DNA of 64,000 nucleotides from contig NC_053045.1 in the NCBI RefSeq assembly GCF_003473485.1, positions 49,146,494 to 49,210,493 on the forward strand, given 5' to 3'. Positions 52,691 to 64,000 of this stretch are shown piece by piece (the first letter of the stretch is position 1; each line of letters opens with the position of its first letter). Source of the DNA: Medicago truncatula (lineage: Eukaryota > Streptophyta > Magnoliopsida > Fabales > Fabaceae). The translations under genes and the position numbers were made by a program. The notes beneath the pieces were generated by a model. That model worked only from the letters and a program-made list of their open reading frames with translations, ran no database searches and was not told the origin of the DNA.

Positions 52691-55649
52691 TGTAACAGCC
52701 CGATTTTCGTTAGATTTATTTTTAATTGTTTAAATATGTGTTTTATGTGCTCGCATGTGATTATTTATCATTAGGTGCATTTTCATGGATTTTCGTATTA
52801 GAAGGGTAATTTAGTCATTTTGGACTCAGGGGTATTTTGGTCATTTTGTGAGTAAGGGTAATTAGTAATTTTTTGTGAGAATTATTTTTAGTGTTTTAGT
52901 GAGAACCATTATTTTACTAAGTTACTAGTGTGGTAAATAGTTGTGAGCCGGTAAGTGACCGTTGTTAGTATTTTACCGTTAAGTGTGTAGAAACATTTTA
53001 GAATTGTGATTGAGTGGGTTAAGCCCACTAAGGCATTAGGGTTAAGCCCAATTGAGAGTAGCCTATATAAACCTTGTCTTAAGAGGAAATAACATTCATT
53101 TTTCATTTCACAAGATTTTTTTAGAGAGGTAGAGAGAGAAAGTGCAAGAGAAGAGGAAAAAGGGTTAGAAGATAGGAGACTTGAAGACCTAAGAGGTGGT
53201 GAAGATTCTAGGAGTTAAATTAAAGCTTGGGCTAGGATTTGTGTTAACTAAGGTAAGGGGGTTAGAATTCAATCATAATCATTTAGTTGTAATTTTTCAT
53301 TTGTTGTATGTTTAAGTGCTTAATTGAATAAGTGATTAATTGTTCATAGTTGTTGAAATTCGTGCTCTAATTATGATGAAATGTTGAATGCATGAAATTG
53401 GTGATAATTGAATTGTTGTTGGTGAAATTGCATGTTCATAGTATGTGAAAATGATATATTGTGAATTATGCTCAAATTGTTGAATTGTGCTAGGTTGTTG
53501 TTGAATTGTGATGAGAACCATGTTTAATTGATGTTGTTGTTGTTAAGAGATATTGTTGTTGATGATTCATGGTTTGGGTGTTCATAAATCATGATTTGAT
53601 GATGAGAAATGAGTTGTTGTTGTTGGTTTTATAAAAATGGGTTGATTTGGTGAATTATGTTCAAATGTCAATTGTTTTCATGTTTGTTGTGTTCTTGGGA
53701 ATCCTTTTTGATGTTTTGACCTGTAAACAAACTCTCGAAACATATTTGGGCATTGGGAGATCAAAATTGGGAATTTTAGGTGAAAAAGGGTTGAAACCCG
53801 TAATCTTTTTCTATAGAACTATGATTGTTCGCTTAAGCGAACAATCACATTAGATTCTGGAACTCGGTTGCTTAAGCGAACCGGTAAGAGAACCGTAATC
53901 GAACATTACTGTTAGCTACTGGAACTTGTTCACTTAAGCGAACTTGCCTAGTTTCAGCAACCTTTGATTTTCGTTCCGGGTCTTATGGGGCCAATCCGAG
54001 CTTTGTAAAATACTTCTTTCAACTTGTTTAATCTCTGTTTGGACTCCTAAATCTACTGGAACATATTTTACTCATTCAAATTTGGGATTTTCCATTTTGG
54101 GTTGAAACTTGAATTTTTGGGAATTTTGAATTTTGTCAAAATGAACTTTTGTGAACTAAATGAGATTATAAGTTTAACCTACAGTTCACATAGACTTAGG
54201 TAAGACTTGTAAAGTTGGTCAAACATCTTAATCATGTTAAACTTGATATTTCGGGTGGAAATGTGAACTTGGGTTTTCTCATACGAACTTAAGCTATACT
54301 TTGACCTATGTCTAATAGTTTGTAAGTGGCTTAAGCTCATGACTACATGATGGATTAAGATTATTTTGAGTTTTCAAACTTGAATAAGTTACTTTACTTT
54401 GAGAATTATCAACGTTGGGCGTTTGCCACTTGAAACAGACTTTATCGAAAATGATTCTTTTAAGTCAATTATCTTATGATCTTTCGTGACTAGCCTTATA
54501 CAACTAAATGAAGATGTGTGAATGAATTGTTATATGTTGGATATGATAATTATCATAAGGTGTGGCATTTTCCCTTTGCTTGGAATATGAAAAATATTTG
54601 GAGTGGTGAAACTATATGATGTATTTGATGTTGAATGATATTGATGATTATGGTGATAATGTGATGATGACTCTTATTTGAATTATGACTTGATTGTTGT
54701 GTGGATGTAAATACTTGATAATGCAATTGTGGTTGAGATGATCAATATAATTGGAAGTTATCCTTTATATTGTTGTGAAAATTATGAGGTGATTTTGCAT
54801 TGTCGAGTCTTTGCTTGTATGTCCATGCATCATAGTCATGTTGAGTCTTGTAGTTGTAAAAGAGGGTGCTCTTCTACTTCAGTGATAATGTAAGACGGGT
54901 GTGAAATCTTACATATGATATTTTTGTTGCATCATGGGTGACGACCTTGAGGTGATTTGGTACCACATGCATATATGTGTCGGACTAGGTGCATATCATG
55001 TTGACATGAGTCTTATTTGTGACATGTGAATGATGATTGTTGATGATAAGTGTGTTTGACGAATATATTGTGAGATTTTGGAATTATGGCATGAATGTGT
55101 ATATGGAAATTAATTACTCTTGATTAATTATATGATACTTAATTGATTTATTCATGTCTAACTGTTTATGTGGATTATGATTGATGTAAAGCTTACCCCA
55201 GTGGTTTTGACCGCCTACCTGTCTGCATGGATGGGTAAACGTTGTGCAGGATTAGTTACTTTGGTGAGTTTCTCGGTGGTTGCTTGGATAGCGGGAGCTA
55301 TCTCCGCTATCGTGTCCTTAGAGTCTAGGATAGGCTCTGATCTAGGTGTCTGTTTATGATTACTCTAGATTATGAATATGGAAATTAATTCATGTTTGGA
55401 GATTAGGTGATTTTGGATTTATTCATGTTTGGAGATTTACCCATTTGTCGGGACTTGGAACTTTCATGATTATGTATTTGATATCATGGCATGTATGTTT
55501 TGAAGTATATGGTTTATATCCGCTGCGACTGTTGAGAATTTTTAATACATGCATGTTGTTTTGGATTTTGTATGATGATGTAGCGTCTATTTCTTGAATA
55601 TATGTACTATTCGCGTGTTTTATCGTTTTAATAGAAATAGGGCATTACA
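52691..55649. mobile_element. Solo LTR (or very long LTR), 2959 bp, TSD ATAAC
   Basis: It begins TGTAACAGCCCG and ends GGGCATTACA, i.e. TG..CA with matching inverted tips (TGTAAC / TGTAATG on the other strand). It is flanked by the exact 5-bp repeat ATAAC (52686-52690, 55650-55654). An internal TATATAAA near 53062 suits an LTR promoter. No gag/pol motif, primer-binding site or second LTR is visible, so it is best read as a solo LTR from a Ty3-type element with very long LTRs. Inside lie three copies of a TTCGCTTAAGCGAA-type palindrome (53826-53943). Confidence 0.75.
53826..53943. repeat. Three palindromes TTCGCTTAAGCGAAC inside the LTR
   Basis: GTTCGCTTAAGCGAAC near 53828 is a perfect 16-nt palindrome. 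GGTTGCTTAAGCGAACC near 53867 and GTTCACTTAAGCGAAC near 53929 are near-perfect copies. Spacing is about 40 and 60 bp. Confidence 0.85.
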
Positions 55650-55654
55650 ATAAC

Positions 55655-58107
55655 TGCAATAACTATCTCCAATGGAGGAGTCTGACCCAAAGGGAGTTGG
55701 ACTATCTCCAATGGAGGAGTCTAACCCAATAAGCATCGATTCATTCAGGAGAAGAATAAGAAGGTGTTTATTAGTAGGGTAACTACAATAACTAATAAAC
55801 ACATTCTTTGTCTCACTCAAACTCACGTTGTTTTACCATGTTGTTGGCTTGATAAAAGATTGAATCCATGATCACTTGTTGAAGAAGTCAAAGTCCATTA
55901 TGACTTGAACAAAGTTATTGTTAGTGGACTTACACATTTTTAATATTTAATATTAAAATAAATTAATGTAGTTAAAATGCATGATTTATAATTATTGGTG
56001 GGATTCTTTTAGTAAAAAAAATTTAGGTGTCAAGTTGAAGAGGTTGTATTTTAGTAAGTATTAACATTAAAAATTATAAAATGAGTGATGATCATGTGAG
56101 ATCCACTTTAGAAATCAAATGGAAAAATTCCATTTAAGATGCTCTTACATATTATTGGACACTACGAAGTTACGGCGTCGACGACAGAATTCAACATACA
56201 TATTCTTATTAAATATAAATTGATTCCTTATCAATTGAACAAACCTACGTTAGATTAAAATTTAAAATTTTGAGCTTATATATAAAGAAATCATATAAAT
56301 TTGAATATGAGTCAAGATTGTTTAAATGTGATGATTCTAATCACTTTAATTTTTAATTTTGGAGAGTCTGAGGTTGAACCATAACCTCTACATATTATTA
56401 TCCGCAACTACCGGTTGAGGTGTACTTTAAAAGATTTTGATCATTTTAATTTAGTAATCAATACTGAGTGATCTAATATCACTAGTGTTGTCGTCTATTT
56501 TAGTTCTTCTCAAATTTAGGAGATTATTTTCTACGATTGCACATTGTAATTCTTGTTTAAAAATAATGATAAAGAAATTCTCAATACTAAATTTTTGTGC
56601 TATCTACTATCTACAATTTGCTCCTCTCAAGGAAAAAAACCTATCTACAATGTGTTTAGTTTAAGAGTTTGTTTAAAAAGTAATAGTTAACAGGATAAGT
56701 ATGAGAATATTTTTTGAATAGACATAATAAGTTAAAAAATAGCTTGTAGCACCTTATAAGCTCTTCTTTTTAGTTTATTCTTAACTTTGTATTTTACTTT
56801 TTCAACTTTGTAGTTTTCATTTAGGATTAGTTTAATATAAAATAGGTGTACACACATTTGATTAAATTTTTCTATTTAAATATTTAGATAATAATTTAAC
56901 TTATATGCACACATAATATAAAATAGTTGTACACATAATTAAACTTATCTATTTAAATATTTGTGTAACCAGTGCCCTAAGGGCAATGGTTAAGGATTCC
57001 ATTAATAGAAACTTTGTCTTGAAAATACAAGTCTTTATTTTTTTTTTATCAATGATTACACCACTTTTCGATGCAAACTTACTTATTTTAATACTTTAAC
57101 CGATGCACCAAGGACAATGGTTAACATTTTCCTATATTATTATACATCTTTCTTCAAAATATTTTTTTAAGGATTCAAAACATAATATTAATATCTAAAT
57201 TAGAGGTGTTTGTGGTGCGGTTTGGTTCGGTTTTGAGCATAAAAATCATCCTAACCGCGAGATAAATAAGGATACAGTTCGGTTAGCTTTTAAAAAGTCA
57301 TCCGAACCAAATCAAACTAAATCAATGCAGTTTGGACCATCGACAAATTAAAAACGTTGATAAAAAGTGATCATATTCCGTAAGAAATGTAAAATATTAA
57401 TATTTTATAAAAGTTCAAGTAGCCCATAAACAGATTTTTGAAATAAAAAGCAAAGAAGAAACTTTACAAGAGAAAAAATATGTCATTTTATAAAAAAAAT
57501 TCATGGAGTTTCTATGAGTATTGGTTTAGATGACATAAGTTTAATTAGTGTTTTTCTTATGTTGCAGTTTGGTTTGGTTTGATTCGGTTGGTAAAATAAA
57601 AACCACAAATTGAACCGAACCATGCGGTTGAGTAAAAATGTTATTCGAGTATATCCAAATTAAATACGATTTTTTACAATTTCAGTTTATGATTTTTCTA
57701 TTGAATTGGTTCGGTTTTGAACAAAATTAATTCAAATTGTAAGATTTAATTAAATATACTAATAAAACCATTTAATTATGTTGCACACAAATTATTAAAA
57801 TGATAAGAAAAACAGATAGGAGGACATCAATTAATTATACTGTTGCACAAATCTTGTTGACCGTGGACTTTTCTATGCTTTGCTTGTAATATTTCAAACC
57901 AAATCAACCCATGACCCATCTTCGCTGTACGGCTTTTGTAAACAATGAAAAACTAAATCAACCATAGGTCCTGCGATACCAAAGAAAAAAGTGAAAGGAA
58001 ATTTCAGGGTGTTTGATGGACAGTTTCCATTAAGATACGTTTGATTTGCTAAAATATTAAGTACATATCAGAATAATACGAGATAAAATAATATAACATA
58101 AGATAGA
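55655..58107. other. AT-rich repeat-derived DNA after the solo LTR
   Basis: It contains a short direct repeat (GACTATCTCCAATGGAGGAG-like) at about 55669 and 55701, a scar with CTATCTACAAT repeats (56607-56651), and a stretch with repeated CGGTTTGGTT/AACCGAACC motifs (57210-57720) without clear termini. No gene is supported. Confidence 0.5.
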
Positions 58108-58924
58108 GGTGAGGTTTAGCATGGGAAAGGAAAGTTGTTTTCCACCATGGGAAAGTTTTTCTTAACCATTAGATTAAAAGTAGAACACATTTTTATTGTA
58201 GTCTTTTCACACAAGATTTATTTTAGACACTTTCTTCCACCACCATCCTCTTTCCTCCATAGTCCTACCATCTTCTCCTTCCCTCGTCTGTTCTTCTCCA
58301 TATTGCTACACCTGCCTTATTTCTTGAATTAAATAAATGAAAATTTTTATAAAGTCCAAAATCTAATTTCTCTAATCTTGCTTTTTATTTATCAATAATT
58401 ATTTAACTGGATGAAGTTTTTGAGTAGAATAAACGCTTGGTTAATTGTCATGGGCGAGGCTTGAGCACCAAAAATTAAATCAACAATGAATTAAATTAAA
58501 GTGGACAACCCTTTATGGATATGATTGAAAAATAAGTGATTGTAAGGTGAGCTGAAAAAACAAGAAGAAGAGACATGGGCAATTAATAAGGTTAGAAGTA
58601 AGGGTTATGATTTAAAAGAGAACATTAATCTGGAGAAAATCATGTGGTTGTTGAGGAAGGACAAGAAGGTTGTAGTGTTGTTTATGGAGGGGCTGATCTC
58701 ATATTTAGACAAAGGGATATTATGGGGTGCTCGTTAAAAAAAATTCCAGATCAAGGAAAGAAAAAATTGCAGATCTGAGAAAGAGAAAAAAAGTGTAAAA
58801 GAGGAGAGAAAAAGATATGGTGTAAGCGGTCCATGATAAAATTAATACTCATCTTTAATCTAATGATTCAAAAAAACTTTCCCATGGTAGGAAACAACTC
58901 TCATTTCCCATACTAAACCCCACC
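58108..58924. mobile_element. Mutator-like element, 817 bp, 9-bp TSD
   Basis: Inverted arms of about 75 bp: GGTGAGGTTTAGCATGGGAA against GGTGGGGTTTAGTATGGGAA, both continuing to ACCATGGGAAAGTTTTT and CATTAGATTAAA. The exact repeat TAAGATAGA flanks it (58099-58107, 58925-58933). The interior (58200-58800) is non-repetitive and purine-rich on the plus strand, but no conserved coding sequence was recognised. Confidence 0.85.
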
Positions 58925-59217
58925 TAAGATAGAATAATACATGATAATTTTTTTTCATTTTGAATAAGTTTTGGTCTTATACGTTTTCTTGTGGACAAAA
59001 GACTAATTTGCTATTTTAGACAACTTGTAGGTGAGACAAAACATTGTGTGGTGGTTTAGTTTAGTATGTGACAAAAAATTCCAGTTTGCCTCAAGTTTGT
59101 CTTGACCCTTAAACAATTTTACAAATCAAATGTTGTATAACTGAAATTGTCCTCTCATGTCCTTACCAAACGCCTTAGGATGCAATAATGAAAATTTCAA
59201 GTTAGACATATTTATAT

Positions 59218-59403
59218 GGGCAATGTTATTTGAACAACCTTTTCTTGTGACAACCTATTAGACAACCAAATAATACAAAGAAATTTAGATAATGGCACAA
59301 AAATCAAAGCAATAGAGAAAGAAAGTAGAAGGACAATGTGAGTAAGAGAGAGAAAATTGTTGCAAAAATTGTCAAAAAATAGTTGTTTAAATATCATTTC
59401 TTT
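59218..59403. mobile_element. MITE, 186 bp, 8-bp TSD
   Basis: The ends GGGCAATGTTATTTGAACAAC and, on the other strand, AAAGAAATGATATTTAAACAAC form an imperfect inverted pair. ATTTATAT flanks both sides (59210-59217, 59404-59411). The repeat is AT-only, so the duplication could be coincidental. Confidence 0.5.
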
Positions 59404-60395
59404 ATTTATATTCAGACAAGTCAGGTTGCGGACTAGCTTGCAAGTTATGCTCTCTATCTATCCATAGGTGCCTGATTATTTACTAAGTTACTCATCCTCC
59501 CCAGGTTGTGTTAACTTTTTATGACAACTATTTGTGCGGCAATGTTTGTAACAACCATAAATTTATAAAATATATATATATATTGACAAGAAAACCAAAA
59601 TAATAGAAAGAAAAAATATAATGTTAGCACGAAAGAGAAAGTTGTCACAAAATAATTGTACAAATATCATTTCTCTTATTTTAATCGTATAATTCATGTG
59701 TCATTTTGGCTTAAGGGCCTCCCTTTTATAGAAAGTAATAATATTATAATTACATGTGGTTCAATTTGGATGATTGTATTAATTGTTGTTAGTCCAATTA
59801 AATGTAATTTAGAATGGATTGTTGACTCAATTTATATTTGTAAAGTAATTTATTAATATTGTTTCCACCTAAAAATTTTCTAAGATGTTAGCTGAGACGT
59901 AGTATCTTTGGTTCACATGTGTTAGTTAGAGGTGGTCAAATGTAGCAAATTGAGAATCGTAGGAGTGTTAGTTAGGTGTGGAGAGATCTATGGTTGCGTT
60001 TAACAGAAATGGGATACAATTAACATGTTGCTGAATGATAGAGACAAAGGAGAAATTCTAAAATTGCATTTCCCCCCCTTTTATGCAGGTTTGCCAGATC
60101 ATATTTGCAACGACACCACAATGTTGTTGTAGTGCTTATGGAGGTGAAGGAACGACATGGTCTTGGAAGAATTAAGACTATCAACTATGCAAATTGGAGA
60201 ATTAGGACAATCAAATAGGTTACTTTACTTGCAATTTACCTATATTTTTTTCTGCTTTTATATTTTTGTAGCATTTTAGTTCTCAAAAATCTTTTGTCAA
60301 ACTTTACACTCTTTGGAGGAGTTGAGGAAGCCACATTAGAAGGACAAAGTTTCTTCATTAGTGTGTAAGCGTTTGAAGAAAAAAAGAGAATTACT

Positions 60396-60446
60396 ATTGA
60401 GAGTTATTAGTTTTTTTTTTTTTTTGTTACAATTGAGAGTTATTAG
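60396..60446. repeat. Micro-insertion with 15-bp direct repeats
   Basis: ATTGAGAGTTATTAG at 60396-60410 and 60432-60446 bracket a 21-bp insert made of 15 T followed by GTTACA. On the minus strand this is TGTAAC plus poly(A), like the end of a reverse-transcribed RNA. Confidence 0.75.
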
Positions 60447-61514
60447 TTGAATACTCAACTAACTTTTATGTTCAATAATAAATACTAATAGTATATAGCT
60501 ACAATAAAGTGAAATGTTACCGTAAAAAAAAAAAAAATGACATTTTGATGCAAAATGTAACGTATAATATAATAAAAATGATCAATTATATTTTTTCTTT
60601 TCTTACATGAGAAAGAGGAAAAAACATAAAAGAGATCCATAAAACATCAACTATAAATTTAGGAAAGCTTACGATAACGTACATGTAATCGAATAATAGA
60701 TTTTAAATCTCTAACTCCTAACTTGACAAAAATGTCAGCACAAGCACCCATTCTTGTATAATATGACCAAGGGAGATTTCCACTAATTTCACGCATATGA
60801 TCAATTATGTTTAAAACATATGGAATAGTAAAAAAAAAATATAAACTAAACGATTAAGAATTGTAACAAAAAAGTTCCCTTAAAAAAAGAATTATTACAA
60901 AATATAAAACATATTTGTTGTCACATTTTTATATTCTCTCTAGTGTGTGACGACGTGATGTGGATTAGTTTTAGTGGGTCTTTATGGATTAAAAGGAATA
61001 AACATAGGTAGCATTACCTTGTGACTATTTGTTGTCACAAACCTAATCAACACCGTTGATTAAGCCATGGCAATTGATTGGGGTCCCACCATCAGTAATA
61101 TGATTTTTGCTTGCTTTGGTTAGGTCTTTTATGTGATTTAATTCAACGGTGATTAATGAAGCTTGTGACATAGCCACATAAAATCCCCTACTCAATAATT
61201 CAAGCCCAATAAAATACTAATGAAGTTTGATAAAAAAAAATAAAAAATAAACAGACATGATTTTGTACAAAAGAAAACAGATATAATCGGTTCTGTAAAT
61301 ATCGTTGATGATAGTTACGAAATATATGATGTTTTGATGTGCAAGTTCGAACTTAGGATTTCTAACTTTTCATTAATTACGGTGTATGAATTTCGCCGCT
61401 AATCTCTTCCAAAAAAAACCAGACATGGACCAATTGATTAAAATCCCTAATCATTAAATTTAATTTTCCGAAACAAAAATAAATAGATAAAGAAATAAAT
61501 AAATAAATACAACA

Positions 61515-61630
61515 GTCTCGGTGAACATAACTCAGTTAATAAAGACAATACATTGTAATATATAAGGAGTTGGGGGCCGAACTCTGAACACCCCCACTCA
61601 CTTATTCACCTTAAAAATCGTAAATTTTAC
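61515..61630 (+). repeat. tRNA-derived SINE copy
   Basis: GTCTCGGTGAACATAACTCAGTT (A-box region), GGGGGCCGAACTCTG (decayed B box) and CACTTATTCACCTTAAAAA follow the layout of the copy at 5232-5335. Confidence 0.5.
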
Positions 61631-62032
61631 CCACTATACTATTTTAAAAAATGTAATAGTTCAAAATATAGGAAAGATAATATGACAAATAGTGCGTCCA
61701 TGATACATAGTGGGTATCTAATGAATTTGACTAATTTGGTTCCTTGTGAATTTCCTTATCTTTTTTAGTGTTTCTTTTCCCCTTTAATCTAGGATTGAAA
61801 AAAAGGGCTATGGAGGATGGAGTTTGTGTACTTTGTGTAAAGAAAAATGGTCCTAACCCATCTTTGAAACTATAATATTAGGTCAGCTTGATTGACTAAT
61901 TAAGGGACCTTATGGAGTTGAAGGCACTATATTATTTGGCTTTTTCCATCAAAGGATGGCCAGTCCCTATTTTCTACCCATTAAACCATTATAAATAGAA
62001 TCCACACTCTTCACAAAACATTGGTAAAATCA

Positions 62033-62179
62033 ATGGCCAATAGGTTTCAAACAAAGACAAATCCAATGGTTCTGTTATTCCAAAGAACGTGTCTTGCATT
62101 ATGGAAAAACCTTTATTTTTTATTTTTTATAAAGTCATCTAGCAATATCAATTTAGGAATTCACAAATCACCAACTTGA
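62033..62179 (+). other. Candidate small ORF (48 codons) behind a TATA box
   Basis: An ATG at 62033 opens 48 codons (MANRFQTKTNPMVLLFQRTC..., ending HKSPT, stop at 62177-62179). A TATAAATA box lies at 61990-61997, 43 bp upstream, in a locally less AT-rich context. The peptide has no recognised family. The 5' leader would be only about 10-15 nt, and the ORF may equally be the first exon of a decayed gene. It is reported because promoter-like and coding-like signals coincide in an otherwise empty region. Confidence 0.25.
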
Positions 62180-62443
62180 CAGATCTTGGAACAAGACCGT
62201 AAAATTCAGTCAGGTCCATTATAGGCCTTAGATGAAATAGCCATTTCAACCTTCATTCTTAATTTCTTTTCAATATGATAATTTTGAAAACAATTATGAT
62301 ATCTATTGGTATAAGTAAGTATTATGAGACTATTTGAAAAAGCATATAGAAATATTTTATGAAAAGTATTTTGGGTTGGTATCCTCTCTATTTTTCAGAG
62401 AAATAGAAGTGTTCACTACTACATTTTGAAATAAATAAATAAA

Positions 62444-62627
62444 GGGAAATGTTAATCGGTGTCCCCGGGACACTAGTTAAGCATACTAAAATGAAAATTA
62501 TATAGTAGTTAATGCAGTGAAATTGTGTAATTAATTTATAAAAAATCAAAAACAGTTTTCTTTTATTGTAATAATTTTCTTTTTTGGTATGTTTAACCAG
62601 TGCCCAGGAACACCGTTTAGCATGACC
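62444..62627. mobile_element. Mutator-like MITE, 184 bp, 9-bp TSD
   Basis: The left end GGGAAATGTTAATCGGTGTC matches the right end on the other strand (GGTCATGCTAAACGGTGTTC), and the arms continue with GGG.CACT.GTTAA.CATAC. ATAAATAAA flanks both sides (62435-62443, 62628-62636). The duplicated 9-mer is low-complexity, so the TSD is slightly less certain than for the other elements. Confidence 0.7.
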
Positions 62628-62636
62628 ATAAATAAA

Positions 62637-63415
62637 AGGTTATTTTAGAATTTATATCAATTGAACATTTATACATAACAGTATAGTAATGGAGATGCTC
62701 ATTTATTTTAAGAAATGAAAAAGACCTTTACTCATGTCATTATGTTGTTTTCAACTTATTTTTATAAGTTCTATAACATGTCTTATCAAAGGAGCTTATA
62801 TCTTATTTGAAAACAATTTGATATTATTTTATCTTAGCTTAATTGCGCTGTTGCAATCCAAATATCAGGAGTGTGCGATTTTGGCATCCTTTTTTTTTAT
62901 AACAATTTTGACCCTTTATGTTTTCCCCTTTATGATTTAGAAGTCCCCCTCTCAATTTTTATCAAAACTTATGCTAAATGGACATCATTTGTTGACCATA
63001 CACCCAAGTTTCATATTTATCATGACCTTTCTTTAAAACTAAAAACACAAAAAATCACATGATAAATGTGAAAGCGAATGAAACTCTTAACACTCTTTAG
63101 ATAAGTTAAGGAACTCATGGTCGAATGACAAAGTTTCTTTCTTGGTATATCATCATGACATTTCTTACTACTAGCTGAATCCACAACTAACTTTCAAGTT
63201 CAACAATATATTTAGCATGTTCATTGAGACACTACGACCAACATAACAAAAAAGTTTTTTCCCTTTGTAATTCGATAGACGATAGTTTGCCTCCCAATTT
63301 TCTCTAAATTTTATGCTAAGGATACATCATTTATTGATAAGACATCTTGTTCAAAAATAATAATTTGTTGATACAACACTCAACTTTTATAGTCAATGTG
63401 ACTTTTTTTTTTTTA
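62637..63415. other. AT-rich, no recognisable gene
   Basis: Short ORFs here are AT-rich and lack conserved features. The two halves share weak similarity (ATTTTTAT/TTATGCTAA..GACATCATTTGTTGA near 62965 and TTTTATGCTAAGGATACATCATTTATTGA near 63310), suggesting an old duplication. Confidence 0.4.
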
Positions 63416-63424
63416 TAAAATTTA

Positions 63425-63725
63425 GGTTTAAATATGACAATCGTCCCTGTAATTTGAGCGCATTTTGACTTTCGTCCCTGTAAAAAAAAAAATTAAAAAT
63501 GTCCCTGGCCCCACTTCATTGGTGATTTGGCAAGGTTTTGGGCCACGTGGCAGTTGTTGACTGTGCAACTTATGCCACGTGGCACTCTATGCAACTGTCA
63601 CGTGGCCCAAAACCTTGCCAAATCACCAATGAAGTGGGGCAAGGGACATTTTTAAAACAATTTTTTTTTTACAGGGATGTAATTAATTTTTTTTTTTTTA
63701 CAGGGATGATTTGCATATTTAAGCC
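63425..63725. mobile_element. Mutator-like MITE, 301 bp, 9-bp TSD
   Basis: Termini GGTTTAAATATGACAATCGTC and, on the other strand, GGCTTAAATATGCAAATCATC. The central arms are long and nearly perfect (CACTTCATTGGTGATTTGGC against its inverse, plus GGGCCACGTGGCA). TAAAATTTA flanks it at 63416-63424 and 63726-63734. Confidence 0.85.
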
Positions 63726-64000
63726 TAAAATTTAAAAACAAAATGTAGATAGAACAAATGATAGCAAATGCAATCCTTAAATAGGTTTCAAATTTTTTGT
63801 GCTTTTAGGCATTTTTAATTTTAAAGAAAATGCGCATTGACTATGAGAGTGACACATCAATAACTTATGTCACATTGGCATGTATTTGGAAAAAATTGAG
63901 ATAGGAATATCAAATCACAAAAGAAAAAATAAATATAAGAGTTCAAAATTACTAAAAAGAATTGGACGATCAAAATTACAAAGTTGCAATACTTAGAGGC

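Larger units (their letters stand above)
58934..62032. other. Gene-free stretch with small repeats
   Basis: It includes the MITE at 59218-59403 and a related diverged copy around 59515-59680 (AACAACTATTT / ACAAATATCATTTCT), a scar with 15-bp repeats (60396-60446), a foldback with CAACACCGTTGATT / AATTCAACGGTGATT (about 61030-61170), and a SINE copy (61515-61630). No gene is supported. Confidence 0.5.

Noticed and set aside
53647-55359. Short ORFs inside the solo LTR
   Set aside because: No gag/pol motifs; LTRs are non-coding and the frames are short.

Overview
The window reads as nuclear DNA of a dicot plant, most likely a legume of the Medicago/Trifolium type. It is very AT-rich, genes have many short phase-consistent introns with GT..AG borders, several products carry plastid transit peptides, and the intergenic DNA is full of foldback elements, tRNA-derived SINEs and poly(A)-tailed insertion scars. 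The species is inferred, not proven.

Layout: (1) 96-1646, minus: the 5' part of a small His-rich basic protein gene that runs off the left edge. (2) 6267-9681, plus: a complete nine-exon NAD(H) glutamate dehydrogenase (GDH, 411 aa). (3) 9820-15603: a tandem segmental duplication. Its distal copy holds an intact gene for the light-harvesting-like protein LIL3 (minus); its proximal copy holds a dead LIL3 pseudogene. (4) 18583-25146, plus: complete seven-exon CLPR4, a non-catalytic plastid Clp protease subunit; intron 1 carries a SINE and a PIF/Harbinger-like element inside diverged tandem repeats. (5) 29042-42302, plus: an expansin-like B cluster of three copies (A intact, B pseudogene, C intact). 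A 2-oxoglutarate/Fe(II) oxygenase gene (35119-39373) lies between B and C, and its first intron contains a Mutator-like element carrying an EIN3/EIL gene fragment. (6) 46350-51520, minus: a complete eight-exon GATA26-type transcription factor with a C-terminal DEUBAD-like region. (7) 52691-64000: transposon-rich DNA with a ~3 kb solo LTR, Mutator-type foldback elements, and one weak small-ORF candidate.

The genes are not an operon or pathway. LIL3 and CLPR4 act in plastids, GDH in mitochondria, expansin-like B proteins are secreted, and GATA26 is nuclear. From memory of Arabidopsis, EXLB1 (At4g17030), CLPR4 (At4g17040), GATA26 (At4g17570) and LIL3:1 (At4g17600) lie close together on chromosome 4, so the block looks like ancient microsynteny.

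The most unusual signals are: at least six non-autonomous elements with exact 9-bp target duplications, plus one more with an imperfect duplication that carries the EIL fragment; a recurring class of tiny insertions (12-33 bp, A/T-run plus a few bases) flanked by 9-15 bp direct repeats, one validated by an empty site in the LIL3 duplicate; and a MITE whose empty site is preserved in the paralogous expansin-like copy.
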